This document shows positions 26,449 through 34,445 of a stretch of DNA of 64,000 bases, one piece after another. The stretch is from Acidimicrobiaceae bacterium. GTDB lineage: Bacteria; Actinomycetota; Acidimicrobiia; Acidimicrobiales; Ilumatobacteraceae. Within the stretch, counting starts at the first letter, position 1; each line of letters opens with the position of its first letter. Below the pieces are notes generated by a model. That model was not told where the DNA came from, did not search any database, and saw nothing but the letters and a program-made list of their open reading frames with translations. The stretch covers positions 248,001 to 312,000 of the forward strand of contig JACJWG010000002.1 of assembly GCA_020637235.1 (NCBI GenBank), written 5' to 3'. A program made the position numbers and the translations under genes.

Positions 26449-27649
26449 TCAGCGCAGGAGCGACAGGATCGTCTGCGGGATCTGGTTGGCCTGCGACAGC
26501 ATCGCCGTGCCGGCCTGCTGCAGCACCTGGTTCTTCGTGAAGCTGACCATCTCCATCGCCATGTCGGTGTCGCGGATGCGGCTCTCCGACGCCGAGAGGT
26601 TCTCGGTGGTGACCTGGAGGTTGTTGATCATCGACTCGAAGCGGTTCTGCAACGCACCGAGGTTGCCGCGGGTCGTCGACACGCTCGCGATGGCCGTGTC
26701 GAGTGCCGTGATGGCCGAGGCGGCACCGGCGTCGGTGGTGACGTCGAGTGCGTTGACCGACAGCGACGAAGCCGAGATGCTCGAGATGCTGAGCGCCACG
26801 GTTTCGCCGGAGTTGGCGCCCACCTGGAATGTGCCACCCGAACCCGACGCAGCCGACGAAGCGCCGTAGAGGCCCATGCCGGCGGCGTCGAACGCCGTGC
26901 CCGCACCGACTGCGGCGAGCGTGAAGGTCTCGGTCGCCGCGAGACCTGCCTCGATGGTGATCGCGAAGCCGGCGCCCACCGTGGACGACGACACCTTGAT
27001 CTTGCCAGCCGCGGCCTGGTCGGCCGTGTTGGCGCTCGAGGACAGCGCCGACTTGATCGCCGACTCGAGCGTCGAGGCGAGCTGTGCGCCGTTCGTGTAG
27101 GGTCGCATCGGCGATGTCGACGGTGCGAGCAGTGCCACCGGTCACGGTGATGCTGAACGTGTCGGTGGCACCCACGGCCACGGAGCTGTTGGCGTCGAAG
27201 CCGGTCCGCTTGGCGGTCTGGAGGCCGTACGAGCCGTCGAGCAGCGTGGTGGCGCCGAACTTCGTGGTACTCGAGATCCGGGTGATCTCCGTGCTGAGCG
27301 CGGTGATCTCGGCCTGGGCGGCGGAGCGGGCCGCCGAGTCGTTGGCACCGGTGTTGGCCGACTGCACAGCCAGGTCACGCATGCGGTTCAGCATGGTGTG
27401 GACCTCGTTCAGCGCACCTTCCGCCGTCTGGACGACCGAGATGCCGTCCTGGGCGTTGCGGGTGGCCTGGCGAAGACCGCTGGTCTGAGCACGCAGGCCC
27501 TGGCTGATGACGAGGCCGGCGGCGTCGTCGGCCGCACGGTTGATGCGGAAGCCGCTGGACAGCTTCTCGAGGCTCTTGCCGAGCTGGACACTGGTACCGG
27601 CGAGGTTACGTGAGGCGTTGTTGGCCATCACGTTCTGGTTGATACGCAT
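26449..27649 (-). pseudogene. fliC: Flagellin FliC, single-base frameshift
   Basis: The first 180 codons encode a normal flagellin N-terminal domain (MRINQNVMANNASRNL, LEKLSSGFRINRAADDAAGL). The C-terminal domain (GNLGALQNRFESMINNLQ, then a last block ending PQTILSLLR) is in another frame. The switch falls at a GGG run at 27100-27102. Dropping one base reads ADATYTNGAQLAS through the junction and gives exactly 400 codons including stop. Read as it stands, the frame gives a 424-aa chimera ending at 26375 without the C-terminal D0 helix. It may be a true mutation, phase variation or a sequencing error. Confidence 0.9.
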
Positions 27650-27659
27650 TTCTTCCCTA

Positions 27660-27701
27660 CCTCCGTGTGGGGTTGTCTTGCGGGTTCGTTCCGTCGAACC
27701 C
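27660..27701 (-). promoter_or_regulatory. CsrA-type control region in the fliC leader
   Basis: On the minus strand a perfect 7-bp stem (GGGTTCG/CGAACCC, 27682-27701) displays the loop ACGGAA. About 18 nt further on, the ribosome binding site reads ACACGGAGG (27660-27668). CsrA binds A-N-GGA in hairpin loops and at ribosome binding sites. The two-site layout matches that of the Bacillus hag leader. The fliW-csrA pair in this window supplies the regulators. Confidence 0.72.
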
Positions 27702-27831
27702 TTGCCCTGGTTGGGCCCTCATCACCGTTCAGCTCACCGGCGGCGGTGCAGGGGTCTCGGGTCGGAATCCCCCGCCGTTCCCCCGACGTCCCCCGTTCGA
27801 GCGACAGCGCGCCCGGCCACGGCGGCGTGCG

Positions 27832-28596
27832 TCAGGCCTGGGTGGGGCGGAATTCCCAGTGCCAGGGCTCGCGCGGCACGGCCTCGACGTAGCCGAAGCG
27901 ATGGCCGTTGGCGCGCATCCACGACAGGGTCGCCGGGTCGGTCACGTCGACGTCGACGGCGAGGCCCCAGCCGTGGTTCGAGGTGCCGGGCGTGGCGCCA
28001 TAGCCCCCCTGGGAGTACAGGCCCTTGCGCTCGACGAGATCGACCTGTTGGTCGTAGGTGCGGTACGAATCGGTGATCCGCAGGTCGATGCCGTCGGCGG
28101 CGGCGGCCTGCACGGCCTGTTGCCACGCCTCGGCGGCGGGGGCGTACAGCACGTGGCCGCCCTGTCCGATCGGTTGCAGCACGCCTGCGGGGATGCGGCC
28201 GTTGCCGTACATCTGCAGCTCGGCCGGCACCGGCATCGGCCCGAACCCACCGATGCGGCCGACGCTCGAGCCCGGCGTGGCGTTCACGCCGCCGTACGAC
28301 TCGATGCCCGTGATCGACCCGCCGACCCAGCGGGCCACGTCGGTCGAGAACACGTCACCGGTTGCGGCCGACCAGGTGGAGCCACTGCTCGGCAACACGC
28401 CGGTCGACTTGTCGATCAGTGCCTGTTGGTACGCGGCACCGAAGGGATCCCAGCCGGTCAACCGGGCGTCGGGTTGGGCGGTGGTGTCGACGAGGAGCGC
28501 CGACTCCTCCGCCGGCACCGCGCCCGCGACGGCGGTGCGCTGCCGGAGGGCAGCGATCCTGGCTTCGACCGCGGTGATGGGACCGAGCGCGACCAT
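27832..28596 (-). CDS. M15-family (VanY/D-Ala-D-Ala carboxypeptidase type) wall peptidase
   Basis: A zinc peptidase acting on peptidoglycan. The C-terminal domain (residues about 125-254) has the LRITDSYRTYDQQVDLVER substrate/metal region, the zinc motif SNHGWGLAVDVD and EPWHWEF near the end, which supply the His/Asp/His ligands. The ATG at 28596 is chosen; upstream frame is not supported. The N-terminus (PITAVEARIAALRQR) resembles that of the flagellar transglycosylase at 15241-15945, and no normal signal peptide is seen. It lies 182 bp upstream of fliC on the same strand, suggesting a wall-remodelling role in flagellum assembly. Confidence 0.88.
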   Translation of the reverse strand: MVALGPITAVEARIAALRQRTAVAGAVPAEESALLVDTTAQPDARLTGWDPFGAAYQQALIDKSTGVLPSSGSTWSAATGDVFSTDVARWVGGSITGIESYGGVNATPGSSVGRIGGFGPMPVPAELQMYGNGRIPAGVLQPIGQGGHVLYAPAAEAWQQAVQAAAADGIDLRITDSYRTYDQQVDLVERKGLYSQGGYGATPGTSNHGWGLAVDVDVTDPATLSWMRANGHRFGYVEAVPREPWHWEFRPTQA

Positions 28597-28774
28597 GGTG
28601 CACCAGATGGTCCGGCCTCGTGCACCGACGTCCAGTGACCGGACGATCGGCTGATGCCGGCACCGCTCCCCCGATCGGCGTCGTCCCGCTCGTCCGAGAC
28701 CCTGGCGCACATGAGAACGCCACGGACATTCGTCACGAGCAGTCGTGCTATCGCAGGCCCCCGAGGAGGGACAC

Positions 28775-29236
28775 ATGCAGACCGGAGAACTCACTCACGG
28801 GGCAGCGCCGGACGTCGTCGCCGAACTGGTGTCGCTGGCGTGGAGCACCTTCGTGGGATGCGAGCTCGCGCCGACCGACGAGGTGAACCACGGCGAGCGC
28901 GTGATGTGCTCGTCGATCTCGATCCACGGTCCGTGGAGCGCGACGTTCCTCCTCTACTGCGACACCGAGGTCGCCACCGCGAGCGCCGCCTCGGTGCTCG
29001 GCATGGACCCCTCCGAGATCGAGTCGGCCGACGTCCGCGACATCATGGGTGAGCTCGCCAACATCATCGGCGGCAACCTGAAGGGTGCCGTCAGCGACGA
29101 CCACACCTCGTGGAAGCTGTCGCTGCCGGTGGTGTCCGACGGCATGCAGACCGTGCCGGGCAGCAAGCTCACCCTCGAACTCGGCTTCGTCGGCCCGTGG
29201 GGCAGCATCGGCTGCCAGGTGCACGAGCACGCCTGA
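28775..29236 (+). CDS. cheX: CheX-type chemotaxis phosphatase
   Basis: CheX removes phosphate from CheY-type regulators. The 153-aa product carries the family helix VRDIMGELANIIGGNLKGAV, which contains the catalytic E-x-x-N pair, and the second half has the usual beta-rich pattern with LTLELGFVG. The ATG at 28775 has GAGGAGG 8 nt upstream. It is divergent from the M15 peptidase across 178 bp. No cheA, cheY or MCP is in the window, so its partner is unseen; the NarL-type regulator at 30133 is one candidate. Confidence 0.85.
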   Translation: MQTGELTHGAAPDVVAELVSLAWSTFVGCELAPTDEVNHGERVMCSSISIHGPWSATFLLYCDTEVATASAASVLGMDPSEIESADVRDIMGELANIIGGNLKGAVSDDHTSWKLSLPVVSDGMQTVPGSKLTLELGFVGPWGSIGCQVHEHA

Positions 29237-29246
29237 CGGCAGTGCT

Positions 29247-29288
29247 CAGCCGGCGTCGTTCAGCCGGCGTCGTTCAGCCGGCTTCGAT
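29247..29288. repeat. 14-bp tandem repeat, three copies
   Basis: Two perfect copies of CAGCCGGCGTCGTT and one diverged copy follow the cheX stop and run into the last codons and stop of the convergent gene at 29274. Confidence 0.8.
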
Positions 29289-29954
29289 GCGGTCGGCGAG
29301 CGCCATCCAGCTGCGGCAGGACATCACCTGCGCGCCGTGCGCGACCGCTGCGCGCGTCACCACCTCGTCGTCGGAGACGAACAGCATCGGCAACCGCGGA
29401 TCGACCCCGGTGACGAGTTCCCAGATCGCATCCTCGATCGTGCCGTCGGCCGGCACGGCGGTCACCCGCACGTGACGGCGCCCCGCGGCACCTGCACCGT
29501 CGGCACCCACCACGACCGCGACCTCGGTGCCGAACCGTCCCGCCACCCGTTCGCTCGCGTCGATGCTCCACCGCCGAGACACCTCGATCTCGGCGGTCGG
29601 CCATGCCGTGCGGGCGAAGGTGTCGCCATCGACCACCACGTTCGGCACCACCCGACGGCCCAGCGGGCGCGGCACCGGCCGGTACGGCCACTGCGGCGAC
29701 CGGCGCACCGCGAGCGCGGGATGCGCGGCCGACTTCGGCGGCGCCGGACGAGAGCGGATCGCCACCACCACGGCGGCGGCGACCACGGCCACGGCCACGA
29801 GCGGCCACCACGACCACAACGTGTCGATCAGCCGTCGACGCCCGGTCCACGCGACCGCGAGTGCGGCGCCCACCGCGATCCAGGCCACGCCGGCCACGAT
29901 CAGCCGCGGCCAGCGGATGCCCCGGCGCGCCGGCAGGACCGGTCCACCGCCCAC
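29274..29954 (-). CDS. Membrane-anchored NYN/YacP-like domain protein
   Basis: The product has two membrane segments near its start, then a soluble domain. That domain resembles NYN/YacP-type (PIN-fold) nuclease-like proteins: PNVVVDGDTFARTAWP, then IEDAIWELV and PMLFVSDDEVVTRAAVAHGA. The acidic residues in VVDGD, EDA and VSDDE are where such domains bind metal. The start is uncertain: GTG at 29954 is the only clear in-frame candidate between the domain and the divergent regulator at 30133, and it lacks a good ribosome binding site. Substrate unknown. Confidence 0.55.
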   Translation of the reverse strand: MGGGPVLPARRGIRWPRLIVAGVAWIAVGAALAVAWTGRRRLIDTLWSWWPLVAVAVVAAAVVVAIRSRPAPPKSAAHPALAVRRSPQWPYRPVPRPLGRRVVPNVVVDGDTFARTAWPTAEIEVSRRWSIDASERVAGRFGTEVAVVVGADGAGAAGRRHVRVTAVPADGTIEDAIWELVTGVDPRLPMLFVSDDEVVTRAAVAHGAQVMSCRSWMALADRIEAG

Positions 29955-30132
29955 GACGGGCAGCGGACCGGACGGGTGCTCGGCCAGCGTCGCCGGCTCA
30001 CGTGTGGCGCGTTCGATGAGCTCGATGCTGGAAGTACAGCAGCTCCGAGGGGCGCCATCGTGGCATTCGACAGCGGTGGACGCCCCGACGCGGTCGGCGG
30101 CTTCGGCATGGCCGCGGCCTAGGATCGCCCGA

Positions 30133-30789
30133 GTGGACGACGAGGACAACGACGCGATCGACGTGCTCATCGTCGAGGACCACGACATGGTCGCGCAGGC
30201 CCTCGCGTCGGCGCTCACCGCCACCGGCGGCTTCCGCATCAACGGCTGCATGCGGTCGCGGGCCGAGGCGATGCACGCGATCAACGCCCAGGCCCCCGCG
30301 GTGGTGGTGCTCGACCTGCGCCTCGCCGACGGCGACGACACCACCTCGTTCATCCCCGACATCCTCGCCAGCGCACCCGATGCCAAGGTGCTGGTGGTGA
30401 GCGCGTGGGGTGACGACTGGTCGGTGTCCCGGGCGGTCGAGGCCGGCTGTCACGGCTACCTGCTGAAAGAGCAAGGGCTCGACGAGCTGGTCGAGGGCAT
30501 CCGGGCCGTCGCTCGCGGCGAGGCGTCGTTCGCCCCGAGCGTGCTCAGCCGCGTGCTCAAGCTGTTGCGACCCGGCACGGTGCAGGCCGAGACCCTCACC
30601 GCCCGCGAGACCGAGGTGCTGCGCCGTCTCGCCGACGGGCTCACCACCGAGCAGATCGCCGCCGACCTGTACGTGAGCGTCAACACCGTGCGCAACCACG
30701 TGAACAACATCATCCGCAAGCTCAACGTGCATTCGCGCCTCGAAGCGGTGAGCTACGCGATCCGCAACGGCCTCATCCGCGTCGGCTGA
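30133..30789 (+). CDS. NarL/LuxR-family response regulator
   Basis: A phosphorylation-dependent DNA-binding regulator. The receiver domain (residues about 8-125) has the acidic pocket VLIVEDHD, the phospho-acceptor in VVVLDLRLADGD and the lysine in YLLKEQG. The HTH domain (about 150-215) reads LTARETEVLRRLADGLT and then LYVSVNTVRNHVNNIIRKL. The GTG at 30133 is used; 218 aa is typical. No kinase lies next to it. It is divergent from the NYN-type gene and followed by a degenerate EAL gene. Confidence 0.9.
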   Translation: MDDEDNDAIDVLIVEDHDMVAQALASALTATGGFRINGCMRSRAEAMHAINAQAPAVVVLDLRLADGDDTTSFIPDILASAPDAKVLVVSAWGDDWSVSRAVEAGCHGYLLKEQGLDELVEGIRAVARGEASFAPSVLSRVLKLLRPGTVQAETLTARETEVLRRLADGLTTEQIAADLYVSVNTVRNHVNNIIRKLNVHSRLEAVSYAIRNGLIRVG

Positions 30790-30883
30790 CCCCCGCTGCG
30801 CTCACTCCGATGGGTGAGAATTGTCACGAAGTCGGCGCACAACCACACGGCACGCACCGCGCCGATCCGGCCACACTGGGGCG

Positions 30884-31594
30884 ATGTCCGGTGACCTGCT
30901 CCTCGCGTTCCGTCGCGTGGTGCACCTGCCGACGAACACCGTCGTCGGCTGGCGGGTGACCCGCGTGGACGCACCCTCCGAACCCCACCTGCGTACGCCC
31001 TACTTCCGACGTCTCGCGGACGAGCTCACCGAGACGCTGCTGCGAACCGACGGCGGCCGGCGCTCGTTGCGGTTCATGGCGGTGGAGGCCGACGTCGACG
31101 AGGCCGGCGAACTCGCCGACCACCTCGGCCGCGTCGTGGAAGACCACGGCCTGCCGGGACCGCGGTTCGGCATGGTGTTCCCCGGCACCGACGTCGTCGC
31201 CCTGCCCGAGTTCCATCCGCAACTGCGCCGGCTGGTCGATCTCGACATCGGCGTGGGCTTCTGCGATCCGGACATGACGCTCGCGCGGCAGGCGATCGTC
31301 GACCGGTTGCCGATCACGCGGCTTCGCCTGCACGCCGTCCATGCGTGCATCCGCGAGGAGGCGCGCATGACCGAACTGATCGCGCTCGCGAGACGACACG
31401 GCATCACCACCACCGTCACCGGCATCGAGACCCTCGACCAGGAGCGCATCGCTCGGCGCGCCGGTGCCGACATGGGCACCGGCGACCACCTCGGCGGGTG
31501 GACCGACGTACCCGAGGTCGAGGTAAGCCACGCGTCGGCACTCGACGCCGTGCAGCGGGTCACCGGTCGCGACGCTCCCACCTGGCCCGACTGA
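30884..31594 (+). CDS. Degenerate EAL-domain protein
   Basis: EAL domains hydrolyse or sense cyclic di-GMP. The 236-aa protein keeps the barrel pattern (VVHLPTNTVVGWRVTRVD at the start, DRLPITRLRLHAVHA and ARRHGITTTVTGIETLDQ late). The catalytic signature is lost: the EAL/EVL position reads VGWRV, and the DDFG-type loop reads GVGFCDPDM. It is therefore probably a non-catalytic sensor or docking protein. The ATG at 30884 is chosen although the ribosome binding site is weak. Confidence 0.68.
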   Translation: MSGDLLLAFRRVVHLPTNTVVGWRVTRVDAPSEPHLRTPYFRRLADELTETLLRTDGGRRSLRFMAVEADVDEAGELADHLGRVVEDHGLPGPRFGMVFPGTDVVALPEFHPQLRRLVDLDIGVGFCDPDMTLARQAIVDRLPITRLRLHAVHACIREEARMTELIALARRHGITTTVTGIETLDQERIARRAGADMGTGDHLGGWTDVPEVEVSHASALDAVQRVTGRDAPTWPD

Positions 31595-31630
31595 CGCCGG
31601 CGGCGGGATTCTCGCGCCCGAGGCGCGACC

Positions 31631-32782
31631 TCAGGCTGCCGGGAGTGGAATCGTCTTGTCGATCCGCGGCAACTCGACGAAGGTGCGCCCCGGGCTCAGT
31701 TCCACCGGCTGGCCGTCGAGGGTGGTGAGGGCGAAGGGCGCAAGCCGGTCGCCGCGGCTCCAGGTCGCCTCGATGTAGTTGCCGGCGGTGAAGACGAGCG
31801 CCCGACCGGAGCCGATGGTCTGCGCGTCGGGGCTGTCGGAGATCCCCGGCACGTACACCATCTCGAGCACCACCACGTTGTTCGTGGTGACCGGCCCGCT
31901 CAAGGTGTCCTCGTGCACTCGTCCCTCCATCGACCGGCGGTACAGGCCGAGCGCGGCGTCCCATTCCCAGCCGACGTCGACGGCGTCGAGGGTGATGAGT
32001 GCGCCGGGGCTGGGCACACCCTGTACGGCCTCGCCCTCACTGCGGTAGGCGAACTGCTGCGGCGGCGGTGCCGAACCCTCGGGCGCCTGGCTCCACAACG
32101 CTCCCGTCGTCGAGTACAGGTTGTGCGGTGCTCGGCGTTCGCTCGAGCGGAAGTACACCGGCGCCCGGCTCGGGCCGATGTCGACCAGGTCGCTCGCACG
32201 CACCGCGTCGGTGACCGTGCGGTTGCCACCACTCCAGGCGAACAGCGGCCGGTTGAACGACCCGAACAGGTCGATGTCCTGGATGCGTCCGGAGCGGATC
32301 GGCCCGACCGGATCGGCCGACTGACTGTGGAACACGAACGCGAACCGTGTGAGGTTGTCGTTGACGATCTCCTCGATCACGATGTCGGCCTCGTTCATGC
32401 CGCTCTGCGGGCGTGCCCCGGGTGCGTTGTCGATCTTCACCACCAGCGCGGGCAACGCCGCCACCGCCGGATCGCCGACGATCACGCCGGTCAGCGGGTA
32501 CACCGGCGGGCCGGGCTCGGTCGTGGTGGTGGCAGCGGCCGTGGTCGTCGGGGCCTCCGTCGTGGTGGCGGCCGGCTGCTCCGACGTGGTGGTGGTCTGC
32601 TCGGCGGTGGTGTCCGGCACCGCCGCCGAGGTGCTCGTGGGCGTCGACTCCCCGCCCTCGCCCCCGCCACAGGCAGCGGCCGCCAACGCGACCGCCAACG
32701 TGACGGCGGTCCGGACCAGCGGGCGTGCCCGACGCCTCGCATGCCGGGCCGACGAGGACCTTGCGACGGATCGATGATGCAC
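31631..32782 (-). CDS. DUF3048 (YerB-like) lipoprotein
   Basis: The 383-aa product has a twin-basic N-terminus, a hydrophobic helix and a lipobox ending LAAAAC with Cys38, so it should be lipid-anchored outside the membrane. A Thr/Ser/Ala/Glu-rich tether follows (about 45-95). The DUF3048 domain then shows YPLTGVIVGDP, VVKIDNAPGARPQSGMNEAD, FHSQSADPVGPIRSGR and VLEMVYVPG. The family has no firmly known activity. The GTG at 32782 has GGAG upstream. Confidence 0.85.
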   Translation of the reverse strand: MHHRSVARSSSARHARRRARPLVRTAVTLAVALAAAACGGGEGGESTPTSTSAAVPDTTAEQTTTTSEQPAATTTEAPTTTAAATTTTEPGPPVYPLTGVIVGDPAVAALPALVVKIDNAPGARPQSGMNEADIVIEEIVNDNLTRFAFVFHSQSADPVGPIRSGRIQDIDLFGSFNRPLFAWSGGNRTVTDAVRASDLVDIGPSRAPVYFRSSERRAPHNLYSTTGALWSQAPEGSAPPPQQFAYRSEGEAVQGVPSPGALITLDAVDVGWEWDAALGLYRRSMEGRVHEDTLSGPVTTNNVVVLEMVYVPGISDSPDAQTIGSGRALVFTAGNYIEATWSRGDRLAPFALTTLDGQPVELSPGRTFVELPRIDKTIPLPAA

Positions 32783-32895
32783 TTCGGTGTCTCTCCCTGA
32801 CGGCGCGACGACTCGGGGGCGTCACCGCGAGCGCACAGTCTGGCGCGTCGGCGGCCTGCGTCCGCATCGCGACCGGGGCGGCTCACCCGGACGGA

Positions 32896-33156
32896 TCAGC
32901 CGCCCGACAGGGCCTGCATGATCACCAGCTCGCCGACCGTGGCGACCGACGCGTCGAGGTCGCGGCAGCGGTGCTCGTCGAGGAACACCACCATGTGCTG
33001 CCGCACCCGGTCCTGTTCGTCGACCATGCGGAACCTGATGCCGGGATATTGCCGGTCGAGATCGGCGAGCACTTCGCGCACGGTCGATCCGTCGGCCATC
33101 ACGTTGGCCGCACCGGCCGTGTACGACCGCAGCGGCGTCGGGATCCGTACCTTCAC
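32896..33156 (-). CDS. MoaD/ThiS-family ubiquitin-like protein
   Basis: A small beta-grasp sulfur-carrier-like protein of 86 aa. It starts VKVRIPTPLRSYTAGAANV, has the VREVLADLDRQYPGIRF helix and ends in Gly-Gly (QALSGG), the residue pair that is adenylated and thiocarboxylated in MoaD and ThiS. The GTG at 33156 overlaps the stop of the sialidase-like gene (GTGA), so translation is coupled. No moaE or thi genes are nearby; its job may lie outside cofactor synthesis. Confidence 0.8.
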   Translation of the reverse strand: MKVRIPTPLRSYTAGAANVMADGSTVREVLADLDRQYPGIRFRMVDEQDRVRQHMVVFLDEHRCRDLDASVATVGELVIMQALSGG

Positions 33157-34337
33157 CGAGACGTCCCGGCGTGCGCGCCCGCACCGACGTCGGCATGCAG
33201 GTGCGCGATCTCGAGCGAGTAGATCTCGGGCAGGTGCGCAGCGATGCACCGCCAGTGCTCGCCCTCGTCGTGGCTCGCCCAGATCTCGCCGCTCGTGGTG
33301 CCGAGATACAGCCCCAGCGGATCGCCACCGTCGCTGCACATCGCCTGGCGCTTCACGGTGAACCACGCCCGCTCGGGGAACCCGGCGTCCTGACGCCGCC
33401 ACGTGGTGCCCCCGTCGCGTGTGACGTAGGCCGCCGGGCGGCCGTCGGGGCTGGTGCGCGGCCAGACATCGGTGCCATCCATCGGGAACACCCACGCGGT
33501 GTCCGGGTCGCGTGGGTGGAGCTCGATCGGGAAGCCGATGTCGCCGACCTCGCGAGGCATGTGGTCGCCGATGCGGTGCCAGCGACCCTCGTCACGATCC
33601 ATCCGGTAGATCCCGCAGTGGTTCTGCTGGTAGAGCCGATCGGGATGCGTCGGGTGCATCCGCACGCAGTGCGGGTCCTGGCCGAACGCGGGGTCGGGGT
33701 CGGGCAGGAAGTCGACCGTGCTGCCCTGGTTGAGCGGCGCCCAGTCGCGTCCGCCGTCCACCGATTCGAACACGCCGCCGCCGGACAACCCGATGTACAG
33801 GTGCGCCGGGTCGCGTGGGTCGACGATCACGGAGTGCAGCAGCGAACCGTCCGGGGTGCCTTCGGTGTCGGGCCACTCGGCCCACGTGCCCCAGTTGGGA
33901 TGGTCGTTCCAGCCCGACACCGCCTGCCAGGTGTCGCCGGCGTCGTCGCTGCGGAACAGGCCCTGCGGGGAGGTGCCCGCGTACCAGGTACCCGGTTCGT
34001 CGGCGTGCCCGGGAGTGAGCCAGAACACGGCGCGCACCGCACGACCGTGCGCGTCGCCGGCGGCGAACGCCGGTGGGCGGGACGCCTCGGTCCAGGTGTC
34101 GCCGAGATCGGTCGACCGGAACACCGTCGGTCCGAGGTGACCGGTACGGCACGCCATCAGCGCGGTGCGGCCGTCGCGCGGGTCGAGCACCAGGTGCTGC
34201 ACCACGTGGCCGAGGAACATCGGCTCGCCGAGGCGCCAGTCGCCGGACCGGTCGTCGGCCCGCAGGACGAAACCGCCCTTTCGTGTTCCGACCAGCAGCG
34301 TGGCAGCGGAGGAGGAAGACGTCATCTCGTCGATCAT
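33153..34337 (-). CDS. Sialidase/BNR-repeat beta-propeller protein
   Basis: A predicted beta-propeller of 394 aa with Asp-box (BNR) repeats: VFRSTDLGDTWTEAS, LFRSDDAGDTWQAVSG, VFESVDGGRDWAPL, VTRDGGTTWRRQD and WASHDEGEHWRCI. It begins LLVGTRKGGFVLR, as do many propellers annotated as sialidase or glycosyl hydrolase. No signal peptide and no clear sialidase arginine triad were found, so enzymatic activity is not claimed. Start could also be ATG at 34325. It is coupled to the MoaD-like gene. Confidence 0.8.
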   Translation of the reverse strand: MIDEMTSSSSAATLLVGTRKGGFVLRADDRSGDWRLGEPMFLGHVVQHLVLDPRDGRTALMACRTGHLGPTVFRSTDLGDTWTEASRPPAFAAGDAHGRAVRAVFWLTPGHADEPGTWYAGTSPQGLFRSDDAGDTWQAVSGWNDHPNWGTWAEWPDTEGTPDGSLLHSVIVDPRDPAHLYIGLSGGGVFESVDGGRDWAPLNQGSTVDFLPDPDPAFGQDPHCVRMHPTHPDRLYQQNHCGIYRMDRDEGRWHRIGDHMPREVGDIGFPIELHPRDPDTAWVFPMDGTDVWPRTSPDGRPAAYVTRDGGTTWRRQDAGFPERAWFTVKRQAMCSDGGDPLGLYLGTTSGEIWASHDEGEHWRCIAAHLPEIYSLEIAHLHADVGAGAHAGTSR

Positions 34338-34445
34338 GCGTGATCGGACGTGAAATCGCCAGCGGACTCATCGGCCGTGGGACACTGGTCGGACCGATGC
34401 GGGCAGGGCGTTTGGCGTTCACCCGTTCGGGGAACCGAGGAGATC

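Noticed and set aside
29998..30732. Minus-strand open frame opposite the NarL-type regulator
   Set aside because: It is antisense to a clear receiver-HTH protein and has no domain of its own.
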